Shown piece after piece: positions 18,488-26,714 of a DNA stretch of 64,000 bases. The notes below the pieces were generated by a model. That model did not search any database. It was not told the DNA's origin and worked only from the letters and a program-made list of their open reading frames with translations. The stretch lies in the NCBI GenBank assembly GCA_036675275.1, contig JAKFFG010000012.1, forward strand, positions 1 through 64,000, given 5' to 3'. This DNA is from Pollutimonas sp036675275. GTDB lineage: Bacteria > Pseudomonadota > Gammaproteobacteria > Burkholderiales > Burkholderiaceae_B. The translations under genes were made by a program, and so were the position numbers. Each line of letters starts with the position of its first letter. The stretch's first letter is position 1.

Positions 18488-19189
18488 ATGACAACCCCTA
18501 AACGCCTGGCCCTGTTTGACCTCGACCATACCCTGCTTCCGCTGGACAGCGATTATCAGTGGGCCGACTTCCTGGCGCGCACCGGCCGGGCCGGCGATCC
18601 CCACGAAGCCCGGCGACGCAATGACGACCTGATGGAACGCTATAACGCCGGCGTTCTTTCCGCTGAGCAATCGGCTGAATTCATGCTCGGCTTGCTGACG
18701 GGGCCCGCGCCGGCAGAGCTTGCCGACTGGCACGAAGCCTTCATGCGGGAAGTGGTTAGTCCGGCAATTCTGCCTGTCGCCACCGACCTGGTTCGCGAAC
18801 ATCGTGATAGCGGCGACCTGTGCGCCATCGTAACGGCGACAAACGAATTCGTGACGGCGCCCATTGCGCGCGCATTCGGCATCGAGCACCTGATTGCGAC
18901 CGTGCCCGAAATGCGCGACGGCCGCTACACCGGGCGTATCCAGGGAGTACCCAGCTTCCAGGCCGGGAAAGTGACCCGTGTGCAGCAATGGCTGGAATCG
19001 ATGGGACTGACACTGGCCGGTTTTGACGAAACCTATTTTTACAGCGACTCCCCGAACGACCTTCCTCTTCTCGAAGTCGTGACGCATCCCGTCGCCACCA
19101 ATCCCAGCGCGGTCCTGCGCGAAGTCGCCGGACACCGCCACTGGAAAATCCTTGACCTGTTCAAGGACATGCAAGACGCAAAGTCCTAA
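18488..19189 (+). CDS. HAD-IB family phosphatase (SerB-like)
   Basis: A 233-residue haloacid-dehalogenase hydrolase of subfamily IB. The nucleophile motif is LALFDLDHTLLPLDSDYQW, the threonine/serine motif is IVTATNEFVT, and the C-terminal metal motif is YFYSDSPNDLPLLEVV. ACAEGG-like features of true phosphoserine phosphatases are missing, so the substrate is open; phosphoserine or another small phosphomonoester is possible. It lies 15 bases after hda and 9 before pcnB, as in related genomes. Confidence 0.88.
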   Translation: MTTPKRLALFDLDHTLLPLDSDYQWADFLARTGRAGDPHEARRRNDDLMERYNAGVLSAEQSAEFMLGLLTGPAPAELADWHEAFMREVVSPAILPVATDLVREHRDSGDLCAIVTATNEFVTAPIARAFGIEHLIATVPEMRDGRYTGRIQGVPSFQAGKVTRVQQWLESMGLTLAGFDETYFYSDSPNDLPLLEVVTHPVATNPSAVLREVAGHRHWKILDLFKDMQDAKS

Positions 19190-19198
19190 AATACATTC

Positions 19199-20548
19199 AT
19201 GCTTAAAGAAACAATAAAAAACTTCGTCGGCCGGCTCTTCGCCGCGCCGCGCCGTGGACCCGAGCGGTTCTCGCGGGAAAAACACGGTATCGACCGGCGC
19301 AACGTCTCGCGCCATGCCATCAAGGTGTGCGAAGTACTGCACAATGAAGGCTACTCCGCCTACATCGTGGGCGGAGCGGTGCGCGACCTTATCGTGGGGC
19401 TTGAACCGAAAGACTTCGACGTGGCGACGAACGCCACGCCGAATCAGATCAGGCCATTGTTCCGCCGCGCCCGCATTATCGGCAAGCGTTTTCAGCTGGT
19501 CCATGTCGTGTTCGGACAGGAAATCATCGAGACATCTACCTTCCGCGCGCCGGCGTCGGTCGAGCAAGACACCGATGAGCATGGGCGTATCCTGCGCGAC
19601 AACTTGTTCGGCACACACGAAGAAGATGCGGCCAGGCGCGATTTCACGCTCAACGCTTTGTATTACGACCCGATCACCGAAGAAGTCATCGACTACCATC
19701 GAGGCTTGCCCGACCTGAAAAAACGGGTCGTGCGCATGATAGGCGATCCTGAAACGCGCTATCGCGAAGATCCGGTGCGCATGCTGCGCGCACTGCGCTT
19801 TGCCGCCAAGCTCAGCGCCACGATAGATCCAGCCTCACGCGAACCCCTGGTGCGCATGGCTCATCTCATCGAGAACGTGCCCTCCTCGCGCCTGTTCGAC
19901 GAAATACTGAAACTGCTCACCTGCGGGCACGCCATGGACTGCCTGCGCCAGCTCCAGGCCGTCGGATTGCACCAGAGCGTGCTGCCATCCATGGAACTGA
20001 CCTTCAAGGAAGAAGGCGGCGAGGAGTTCGTCGAACTGGCCCTGGCCCGTACCGATGCGCGTGTACGCGCCGGTAAAACCATCAGCCCCAGCTTTCTGTT
20101 TGCCGCCCTGCTCTGGAAACTGGTCAACAAGCGTTGGCAAAAGATTTGCGCCGAAGGAGAACATCCGGCTCAGGCGCTCATGCAGGCGGCCGACTCTGTC
20201 GTGGCGGAGCAGACACGCAAGCTGGCCATACAGCGGCGCTTCCAGGCGGACATGCGCGAAATCTGGTTCATGCAGGCCCGCTTCGAGCGAGCCAATGCCA
20301 AGACGATCTGGCGCATGATAGAACAGCCGCGTTTCCGCGCCGCGGTCGATTTCCTGCAACTGCGTGCCGAAGCCCATGAAGTGGACAGCGTTCAAGCCCA
20401 ATGGTGGATGGACCTGGCCAATGCCGACGATTCGACCCGCGCCGAAATGATAGAGGCTCACGAGGCCGAAAACCGCAGCAGGTCAACAGGGACACGCAAG
20501 CGCCGCAATCCGCGGCGGCGGCCGCCTGCCCAGGCCAGCAGGCCATAG
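19199..20548 (+). CDS. pcnB: Poly(A) polymerase PcnB
   Basis: A 449-residue nucleotidyltransferase that adds poly(A) tails to RNA 3' ends and promotes decay. The head domain reads AYIVGGAVRDLIVGLEPKDF followed by the DFDVATNATP metal-binding aspartates, and EEDAARRDFTLNALYYDP and YREDPVRMLRALRFAAKL follow. The C-terminus is rich in arginine and lysine (TRKRRNPRRRPP), typical of PcnB rather than a CCA-adding enzyme. The gene ends 11 bases before folK. Confidence 0.93.
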   Translation: MLKETIKNFVGRLFAAPRRGPERFSREKHGIDRRNVSRHAIKVCEVLHNEGYSAYIVGGAVRDLIVGLEPKDFDVATNATPNQIRPLFRRARIIGKRFQLVHVVFGQEIIETSTFRAPASVEQDTDEHGRILRDNLFGTHEEDAARRDFTLNALYYDPITEEVIDYHRGLPDLKKRVVRMIGDPETRYREDPVRMLRALRFAAKLSATIDPASREPLVRMAHLIENVPSSRLFDEILKLLTCGHAMDCLRQLQAVGLHQSVLPSMELTFKEEGGEEFVELALARTDARVRAGKTISPSFLFAALLWKLVNKRWQKICAEGEHPAQALMQAADSVVAEQTRKLAIQRRFQADMREIWFMQARFERANAKTIWRMIEQPRFRAAVDFLQLRAEAHEVDSVQAQWWMDLANADDSTRAEMIEAHEAENRSRSTGTRKRRNPRRRPPAQASRP

Positions 20549-20559
20549 GCGTGGCGGCG

Positions 20560-21045
20560 ATGCTTGAACATGCGACGGTATATGTAGGCCTGGGCGCCAA
20601 TCTGGGCAACGCCAGGGCCTGTATTGAACAGGCGGCGGCCGAGCTGGCAACATGGCCCGGCGTGAGCCGGTTCGCGTTGTCGCCCCTGTACAGCAGTGCG
20701 CCGGTCGATTCCAGCGGACCGGACTACGTCAATGCGGTCGCGCGGCTCGAGACCGACCTTTCGGCAAACGACTTATTGCGCGTATTGCAAGACATTGAAC
20801 TCAGGCACGGGCGCGTACGTCCGTATCGGAACGCACCGCGTACGCTCGACCTTGACTTGCTGCTGTACGGCACTCGGGCAATCCAGGAGCCCGACCTCAT
20901 CGTGCCGCACCCCAGAATGCACGAACGCGCCTTTGTGCTCAGGCCTCTTGCCGACCTTGCGCCCGATATGCTGCTGCCTCAAGGCCCAATACAAACCCTG
21001 CTTGCAGGCTGTTCGGATCAGGCGCTGAGCAGCATCACCGGCTGA
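20560..21045 (+). CDS. folK: HPPK, 2-amino-4-hydroxy-6-hydroxymethyldihydropteridine pyrophosphokinase
   Basis: Transfers pyrophosphate from ATP to 6-hydroxymethyl-dihydropterin in folate synthesis. From the ATG at 20560 it has 161 residues, the usual HPPK size. VYVGLGANLGNARACIEQA is the N-terminal signature; the HPPK motif is RNAPRTLDLDLLLYG, and VPHPRMHERAFVLRPLADL follows. The open frame runs back into pcnB to 20401, but those residues are not HPPK-like. An in-frame GTG at 20551 is a minor alternative. Confidence 0.94.
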   Translation: MLEHATVYVGLGANLGNARACIEQAAAELATWPGVSRFALSPLYSSAPVDSSGPDYVNAVARLETDLSANDLLRVLQDIELRHGRVRPYRNAPRTLDLDLLLYGTRAIQEPDLIVPHPRMHERAFVLRPLADLAPDMLLPQGPIQTLLAGCSDQALSSITG

Positions 21046-21097
21046 AACGGGAAATCACCGGCCCTCTTTCCCTTTAATGGGAAAGAGCCGAATCACG

Positions 21098-21916
21098 TCA
21101 GCCGGCCTGCCTCAAGATATGCCTGGCCCGTTCTATGACCGGCGCGTCGACCATTTTGCCGTCCATCTGGAAAGCGGATGAGCCGGTGGAGTCGGCAATC
21201 TCGATGATGCGCCTTGCCCAATCGGCGTCGGCCGCGGTAGGCGCGAATGCGGCATGAATCGTAGCGATTTGCTTGGGATGTATGCACAACATTCCGCCGA
21301 AACCCATGTCGCGCACCTGCTGGGCGATATGGGCCAAGCCGTCGTGATCGGAGAAGTCGGGATAAACGCCATCCAGCGGCGCGGCCAGCCCGTGGGCGGC
21401 GCCATGCAGCAGGATCTGGCAACGAATGTGGTTCAGCAGAAGCGCGGCGCCGGCGGTGTCGGGCGCCGTGCCGAGCTCCAGCATGAGGTCCAGACTGCCA
21501 AAGGATAGGCGATCGACCCCGTGTTGCGCCGCCATTTCACCCAGCGCCAGCACTCCGCGGGCGCTCTCGATAATAGGCAGCACCGTACCGACTGCCTGAG
21601 CCACCTGCTGGACCTGCAGGGCCGATTCGGCCTTGGGCAGCAAGACGGCGCGTATGTTGGGATTATCGGCGCACACGGCAAGATCGGCATTGAACCACTG
21701 GGTGGCCGCGCCATTGATGCGCACCCAGAAATCGGCCTGCCGATGGGCAGCCGCAAATTCGCGCAGATGCTCGCGCGCCTGTTCTTTGAATGCGTGCTCG
21801 ACGGCATCTTCGAGGTCGATGATTACGGTATCGGCACCGGCTGCGAGCGCCTTGGAAAAGCGCTCGGGACGCGTGGCCGGCACGAACAAGGCCGACCGGA
21901 TCTGCTGCTGCATCAA
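21098..21916 (-). CDS. CitE-like CoA-ester lyase (citramalyl/malyl-CoA lyase type)
   Basis: A 272-residue TIM-barrel lyase of the HpcH/CitE family. Motifs are RSALFVPATRPERFSKAL, VIIDLEDAVEH, WVRINGAATQWFNADL, VLLPKAESALQVQQVAQA, PIIESARGVLALGEMA and FGSLDLMLELG, covering the magnesium- and CoA-binding positions. Relatives cleave citramalyl-CoA to acetyl-CoA and pyruvate, or malyl-CoA to acetyl-CoA and glyoxylate. It is last of three coupled genes, overlapping the CoA-transferase stop by four bases. That context favours citramalyl-CoA, but this is inferred. Confidence 0.88.
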   Translation of the reverse strand: MMQQQIRSALFVPATRPERFSKALAAGADTVIIDLEDAVEHAFKEQAREHLREFAAAHRQADFWVRINGAATQWFNADLAVCADNPNIRAVLLPKAESALQVQQVAQAVGTVLPIIESARGVLALGEMAAQHGVDRLSFGSLDLMLELGTAPDTAGAALLLNHIRCQILLHGAAHGLAAPLDGVYPDFSDHDGLAHIAQQVRDMGFGGMLCIHPKQIATIHAAFAPTAADADWARRIIEIADSTGSSAFQMDGKMVDAPVIERARHILRQAG

Positions 21917-23136
21917 ATTACTCCTTGTTGCGCCAGATCGCTGATTTGCTCTTCCGAGTATCCCAGGCTGGCAAGAATCGTGGCGGAATTCTCGCCCAAT
22001 GCCGGAATCCTGTCCATCCGCGCCTGGAAGGCGGAACTGGTGGCGGGCGGCACAAGCGCCGGCAAGGGGCCCACCGCGCTGTCCACCTGGCGCCAGCGCC
22101 GGCGCTGGGCGAGTTGCGGATGATTCCAGACATCTTGCATAGTGCTTACGCTGGCATTGGCAATGTTGGCGGCCTCGAGGCGCTCGATGGCCTGGGCACG
22201 CGACAGCGACGCAAACGCCGTCACGATGAGGACGCGCAACGCTTCCTTGTTGGCCACGCGCTGCGAGTTGCTGTTGAACCGGTGATCGGCGGCGACTTCA
22301 GGCTGCTTCAATACGGTAGTGCAGAAAGCCGCCCACTCGCGCTCATTCTGCAAGCCCAGCATGATTTCGCTGCCGTCCCCCACCGGAAATGGACCGTAGG
22401 GATAGATCGTGGCATGCGACGCACCGGCGCGCGCCGGCGGCGAAGCGCCATCAAAGGCGTAATACATGGGGAAGCCCATCCATTCGACCATGCTCTCGAG
22501 CATGGAGACGTCGATGCGGCTGCCCTGCCCGGTACGCTCGCGCAACAGCAGCGCCGACAAGATACTGCTGTAGGCATACATGCCGGCGGCGATATCCGAA
22601 ATCGAACAGCCCGCCTTGGCGGGGCTGTCGGGCGTCCCGGTGACGGAAAGAAACCCGCTCTCGCTCTGGATAAGCAGATCGTAGGCCTTTTTATCCTGAT
22701 ACGAACCGCCCTCGCCGTAACCGGAGATGTCGCAGACAATGAGCCGCGGATTGCTTACACGCAAATCCTCGTACGACAGACCCAGCCTTGCGGCAGCGCC
22801 GGGAGCCAGATTTTGCACCAGGACATCTGCCTGTCCGAGCAGTTCTTGCAGAATATTCGCCGCTTCCGGACGCTTCAGGTCCAGGGCGAGGCTTTCTTTG
22901 GATCGATTAGTCCACACAAAGTGCGAGGCCAGCCCTTTCACCCGCTCATCGTAGCTGCGCGCGAAATCGCCCACGCCCGGCCGTTCGACCTTGATGACGC
23001 GCGCGCCCATATCGGCAAGCTGGCGCGTACAGAACGGCGCGGCAATGGCATGCTCGAGGCTTACCACCGTAATGCCGTCCAGTGGCCGGGGCGCCGCGCC
23101 GCCGGAGGAGTTGCCTGACTGCATTCGTTCGCTCAT
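21913..23136 (-). CDS. CaiB/BaiF (class III) CoA-transferase
   Basis: A 407-residue family III CoA-transferase. It begins LDGITVVSLEHAIAAPFC and contains MGARVIKVERPGVGDFAR, SLALDLKRPEA and the presumed catalytic aspartate D153 in AYDLLIQSESGFLSVTG. SISDIAAGMYAYSSILSALL and DVSMLESMVEWMG follow. The ATG at 23136 overlaps the stop of the upstream hydratase (ATGA); an open frame further upstream is a shadow of that gene. Family members move CoA from succinyl-CoA or another donor to a carboxylic acid. With the neighbouring hydratase and lyase, a C5 dicarboxylate is the likeliest acceptor. Confidence 0.9.
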   Translation of the reverse strand: MSERMQSGNSSGGAAPRPLDGITVVSLEHAIAAPFCTRQLADMGARVIKVERPGVGDFARSYDERVKGLASHFVWTNRSKESLALDLKRPEAANILQELLGQADVLVQNLAPGAAARLGLSYEDLRVSNPRLIVCDISGYGEGGSYQDKKAYDLLIQSESGFLSVTGTPDSPAKAGCSISDIAAGMYAYSSILSALLLRERTGQGSRIDVSMLESMVEWMGFPMYYAFDGASPPARAGASHATIYPYGPFPVGDGSEIMLGLQNEREWAAFCTTVLKQPEVAADHRFNSNSQRVANKEALRVLIVTAFASLSRAQAIERLEAANIANASVSTMQDVWNHPQLAQRRRWRQVDSAVGPLPALVPPATSSAFQARMDRIPALGENSATILASLGYSEEQISDLAQQGVI

Positions 23137-23960
23137 GCTTTGAACCTCAATTCTGCCTGGTGTGCAAGGGTGTTGTCCTGGGCGGCCCAAAGCTGGGCGC
23201 TCTCGCCCGCGAGAGACCCGGCAACCTGAAAAGGGCGTGGCGCGATCAATGGCCGCAGGCCGCGGTAAGCAAGGGAAGTGACCTGCTTGCCCGGATTGGC
23301 ATGGACGAAGGCCGCGCACATCAGCGTGGCTATCATGGGCCCGTGCACGACCAGGCCCGGATAACCTTCGACAGCGGTCGCATAAGGTTCGTCGTAGTGA
23401 ATCCTGTGGCCGTTGAAGGTAACGGCAGAATAGCGAAACAGCTTCACGCTGGACGGCACAATGGTCTCGGACCATTGCGCCTCGGGCGCCTGCACGCTGC
23501 CTTCCAGCTTAGGCGCGCTGGGCTCGCGATAGACGATATCCTGTTCCTCGGAAATGCACAGTTCGCCGTCCTGCCGATACTCGTGCTTTACGGTCACGAA
23601 CAGCAGCTTGCCGCTGCGGCCGTCCTTTTCCTTGACGGCAAAGACCGTGGATTGCCGGGTGGCGGGGCTGCCTACACGCAAGGGCTGCAGAAAGTCCAGC
23701 CGTCCACCGGCCCACATGCGATTGCGGTTTTCGGCGGCAGGCAGGAAGCCACCGCGCCGGGGATGGCCATCGTCGCCTATCTCGTCATAGCTGACTCCCT
23801 TGACGAACAAGGCCCAATGCCACAACAGGGGTAATTCACCGCCAAGGGCGGGTGCAGCGGCATCCAGACTGAGGGCTACCTTCTGAATGTGGCCCAAATC
23901 GATCGAATCTTCGACCTCTTCACTGCGGCCTAGCCAGGACGACGGGTTCACGGTTGTCAT
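23133..23960 (-). CDS. FAS1-like/MaoC-type hydratase (mesaconyl-CoA hydratase-like)
   Basis: A 275-residue double hot-dog protein of the Meh/HTD2 type. Visible features are an N-terminal dehydratase-like half with ALFVKGVSYDEIGDDGHPRR and RMWAGGRLDFLQPLRVG, and a C-terminal half with VTFNGHRIHYDEPYATAVEG and LVVHGPMIATLM, where the hydratase residues are expected. Characterised relatives hydrate mesaconyl-C4-CoA, 3-methylfumaryl-CoA or itaconyl-CoA. I start at the ATG at 23960 (MTTVNPSSW), preceded by AAAGAGATAGAC. First gene of the three-gene unit, divergent from the IlvD-like gene. Confidence 0.82.
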   Translation of the reverse strand: MTTVNPSSWLGRSEEVEDSIDLGHIQKVALSLDAAAPALGGELPLLWHWALFVKGVSYDEIGDDGHPRRGGFLPAAENRNRMWAGGRLDFLQPLRVGSPATRQSTVFAVKEKDGRSGKLLFVTVKHEYRQDGELCISEEQDIVYREPSAPKLEGSVQAPEAQWSETIVPSSVKLFRYSAVTFNGHRIHYDEPYATAVEGYPGLVVHGPMIATLMCAAFVHANPGKQVTSLAYRGLRPLIAPRPFQVAGSLAGESAQLWAAQDNTLAHQAELRFKA

Positions 23961-24123
23961 GTCTATCTCTTTCGTTTGTGCATCAACTAAAACTGTAGCT
24001 TGAAGGGTTATACCGGAGTTGTGAATTCGATTTTGAATAACAGGGCCTTCAAAGCGCCTGAACCACTGAATAGACATGCACCACGAGACGCTGGAGTCCG
24101 CCTTGCGAGTCATTCTTTACACT

Positions 24124-24135
24124 CTAATATATTAG
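24124..24135. promoter_or_regulatory. Palindrome in divergent catabolic promoter region
   Basis: CTAATATATTAG is a perfect 12-base palindrome, extending to AC...GT at each side with one T:T mismatch (24121-24138). It lies between the divergent hydratase and IlvD-like genes, 51 bases before the latter. It is a plausible operator or promoter element. No regulator gene is adjacent. The rest of 23961-24185 shows nothing further I can support. Confidence 0.4.
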
Positions 24136-24185
24136 TGTTTTAATTGCTTTCTATGCCCGCTCAACTCACACAGGCCTGATAATCC

Positions 24186-25919
24186 ATGTCAAAACGCTCT
24201 TATGACTCACTGCGTAGCGCTCGCTGGTTTGCCCCCGACGACTTGCGCTCTTTTGGCCACCGTTCGCGCATCATGCAAATGGGCTATGCGCCTGAAGACT
24301 GGGCCGGCCGCCCCATTATCGCCATCCTGAACACCTGGTCCGACATCAATCCTTGCCACTCCCACTTCAAGCAGCGCGTCGACGATGTGAAAAGAGGCAT
24401 ATTCCAGAGCGGCGGATTCCCCATCGAACTGCCCGCCATCTCGCTGTCCGAGAATTTCGTCAAACCGACCACCATGCTTTATCGCAATATGCTGGCCATG
24501 GAAGCCGAGGAATTGCTGCGCAGTCATCCGGTGGACGGCGCCGTGCTGATGGGCGGATGCGACAAGACGACGCCCGGCCTTCTTTTGGGCGCAATTAGCG
24601 CCGGTCTGCCCTGCATTTTTCTTCCTGCAGGCCCGATGTTGCGTGGAAATTGGAAAGGCAAAGTGCTGGGATCCGGATCCGATGCCTGGAAGTACTGGGA
24701 CGAGCGCCGCGCCGGCAAAATCACCAAGACGGAATGGATAGGTGTCGAAGGCGGCATCGCCCGCAGTGCCGGCACCTGCATGACCATGGGAACGGCAAGC
24801 ACCATGACGGCGATAGCCGAATCCATAGGCATGTCGCTGCCCGGCGCCTCCTCGATCCCCGCCCCTGACTCGAATCACATCCGCATGTCGGCCGAATGCG
24901 GGCGGCGTATCGTCGAAATGGTATGGGAAGACCTGAAGCCCAAGCGCATCTTCACGCGTGCCAGCTTCATGAACGCCATCGTCGTCGCCATGGCCATGGG
25001 GTGCTCCACCAATGCGGTCATTCATCTGGTTGCCATGTCGCGCCGGGCCGGATGCCCCGTAAGCCTGGACGACTTCGACGCCGCAAGCCGCAACGTTCCG
25101 GTCATCGCCAATGTCAGGCCCAGCGGCGATACCTACCTGATGGAAGACTTCTACTACGCCGGAGGCTTGCCCGCGCTGATGGAGCGCCTGGGCGACCGGC
25201 TGGACCGCGACCAGCTTACCGTAACCGGCCGCACGCTGGGCGAAAACATCGCCGGCGCCGAAGTCCATAATGATGACGTTATCCGCCCCCTGGACAATCC
25301 TCTATACCACGAGGGCGCGCTGGCCGTTCTGCGCGGCAATCTGGCGCCGTCCGGCTGTGTCATCAAGCCCAGCGCTTGCGCGCCCCAGTTCCTGCAGCAT
25401 ACGGGGCCCGCGCTGGTCTTCGACGATTACCCCAGCATGAAGGCGGCTGTCGAAGACGAAAACCTGGACGTCACGCCGGAACATATCATGGTGCTGCGCA
25501 ACGCCGGTCCTCAAGGCGGACCCGGCATGCCGGAATGGGGCATGCTGCCGATTCCCACCAAACTGCTCAAGCAAGGTGTGCGCGATATGCTGCGCATCTC
25601 AGACGCCCGCATGAGCGGAACCAGCTACGGCGCCTGCATCCTGCATGTCGCTCCGGAAGCTTATATAGGCGGAAACCTGGCGCTGGTGAAGACCGGCGAC
25701 CTGATCACTGTCGACGTACCCGCGCGCCGCATCCACCTGGAAGTCAGCGACGAAGAGCTGGCGCAGCGCCGTGCCGCCTGGACACCACCATCCAAGGTTT
25801 TCGAGCGGGGTTACGGATGGATGTTCTCCAAACATATATTGCAGGCCGATTCCGGCTGCGACCTTGATTTCCTGGAAACCGAGTTTGGCGCCCCCAACCG
25901 CGAACCCACTATTTTCTAA
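24186..25919 (+). CDS. IlvD/Edd-family dehydratase (aldonate dehydratase-like)
   Basis: A 577-residue iron-sulfur dehydratase. The three cluster cysteines are C57 (NPCHSHF), C125 (MGGCDKTTPG, whose lysine is the expected carbamylated magnesium ligand) and C198 (RSAGTCMTMGTAST). Other marks are FPIELPAISLSENF and, near the C-terminus, RISDARMSGTSYGACILHV. The overall sequence resembles the L-arabinonate/D-xylonate dehydratase branch more than branched-chain IlvD. The reaction would be dehydration of a 2,3-dihydroxy acid to a 2-keto-3-deoxy acid. The RraA-type gene follows after 13 bases. Confidence 0.88.
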   Translation: MSKRSYDSLRSARWFAPDDLRSFGHRSRIMQMGYAPEDWAGRPIIAILNTWSDINPCHSHFKQRVDDVKRGIFQSGGFPIELPAISLSENFVKPTTMLYRNMLAMEAEELLRSHPVDGAVLMGGCDKTTPGLLLGAISAGLPCIFLPAGPMLRGNWKGKVLGSGSDAWKYWDERRAGKITKTEWIGVEGGIARSAGTCMTMGTASTMTAIAESIGMSLPGASSIPAPDSNHIRMSAECGRRIVEMVWEDLKPKRIFTRASFMNAIVVAMAMGCSTNAVIHLVAMSRRAGCPVSLDDFDAASRNVPVIANVRPSGDTYLMEDFYYAGGLPALMERLGDRLDRDQLTVTGRTLGENIAGAEVHNDDVIRPLDNPLYHEGALAVLRGNLAPSGCVIKPSACAPQFLQHTGPALVFDDYPSMKAAVEDENLDVTPEHIMVLRNAGPQGGPGMPEWGMLPIPTKLLKQGVRDMLRISDARMSGTSYGACILHVAPEAYIGGNLALVKTGDLITVDVPARRIHLEVSDEELAQRRAAWTPPSKVFERGYGWMFSKHILQADSGCDLDFLETEFGAPNREPTIF

Positions 25920-25932
25920 TTAGGAGCCACAC

Positions 25933-26649
25933 GTGTCCCTGAGTCCCGACCTACGCCAGAAACTGTCCACCATCAGTACCGCAACGCTATGCACGGCACT
26001 GTTCAAGCGCGGCTTGCGCAACCAATTCATCCAGGACGTCCGCCCGCTCAACCCTTCTTTGCCGAATATGGTGGGTCTGGCGTATACCTTGCGCTACATT
26101 CCCGCGCGCGAAGACCTGAATCCGCTGACCGTTTTCCAGAATCGCGATCATCCGCAGCGGGTCGCCGTGGACCAGTGCCCTGAAGGCGCCGTCCTGATGA
26201 TAGACAGCCGTAAAGACGCGCGCGCAGCGTCGGCCGGATCCATACTGGTGTCACGCCTGATGAAGCGCGGCGCCGCCGGCGTGGTCACAGACGGAGGCTT
26301 TCGCGACTCTCCCGAAATCGCCGGCCTGCCCTTCCCGGCCTACCATAACCGCCCGTCCGCCCCCACCAATCTGACATTGCATCAGGCGCTCGACATCAAC
26401 GTTCCCATCGGCTGCGGCGACGTCGCCGTCTTCCCCGGAGACGTCATCGTGGGAGATGCCGAGGGCGTGGTGGTCATTCCAGCCCACCTGGCCGACGAAA
26501 TCGCGACCGAGGCAGTGGAAATGACGGCCTACGAAGACTTTGTTACGGAAGAAGTGCTCAAGGGAAGATCCATCATCGGGCTCTATCCCGCCACCGACGA
26601 ACAGGCGCGCAGCGATTTTGCCGCATGGCGGCAAGCGCAGGGCCGATAA
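25933..26649 (+). CDS. RraA/HMG-aldolase family protein
   Basis: A 238-residue protein of the RraA-like fold, shared by the RNase E regulator RraA and by class II pyruvate aldolases that cleave 4-hydroxy-4-methyl-2-oxoglutarate or related acids. The active-site signature is RGAAGVVTDGGFRDSPEIAG with R124 and D125; CGDVAVFPGDVIVGDAEGVV is the other conserved block. The GTG start at 25933 follows TAGGAG at good spacing. Coupling to a sugar-acid-type dehydratase favours an aldolase or related lyase over RNase E control, but the substrate is unknown. Confidence 0.85.
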   Translation: MSLSPDLRQKLSTISTATLCTALFKRGLRNQFIQDVRPLNPSLPNMVGLAYTLRYIPAREDLNPLTVFQNRDHPQRVAVDQCPEGAVLMIDSRKDARAASAGSILVSRLMKRGAAGVVTDGGFRDSPEIAGLPFPAYHNRPSAPTNLTLHQALDINVPIGCGDVAVFPGDVIVGDAEGVVVIPAHLADEIATEAVEMTAYEDFVTEEVLKGRSIIGLYPATDEQARSDFAAWRQAQGR

Positions 26650-26665
26650 CCCGGGCTGAAAGTAA

Positions 26666-26695
26666 AAAAACCCACTGCACCGGCAGTGGGTTTTT
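26666..26695. terminator. Bidirectional terminator
   Basis: A 13-bp stem AAAAACCCACTGC / GCAGTGGGTTTTT with a four-base loop lies between the convergent RraA-like and fumarase genes. It has a T-tract on either strand. Confidence 0.95.
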
Positions 26696-26714
26696 GCTTG
26701 CGAAGCCGAAAACC

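Noticed and set aside
21064..21087. A 9-bp hairpin, CTCTTTCCC/GGGAAAGAG, between folK and the CitE-like gene.
   Set aside because: It lacks a T-tract on either side, so I do not call it a terminator.
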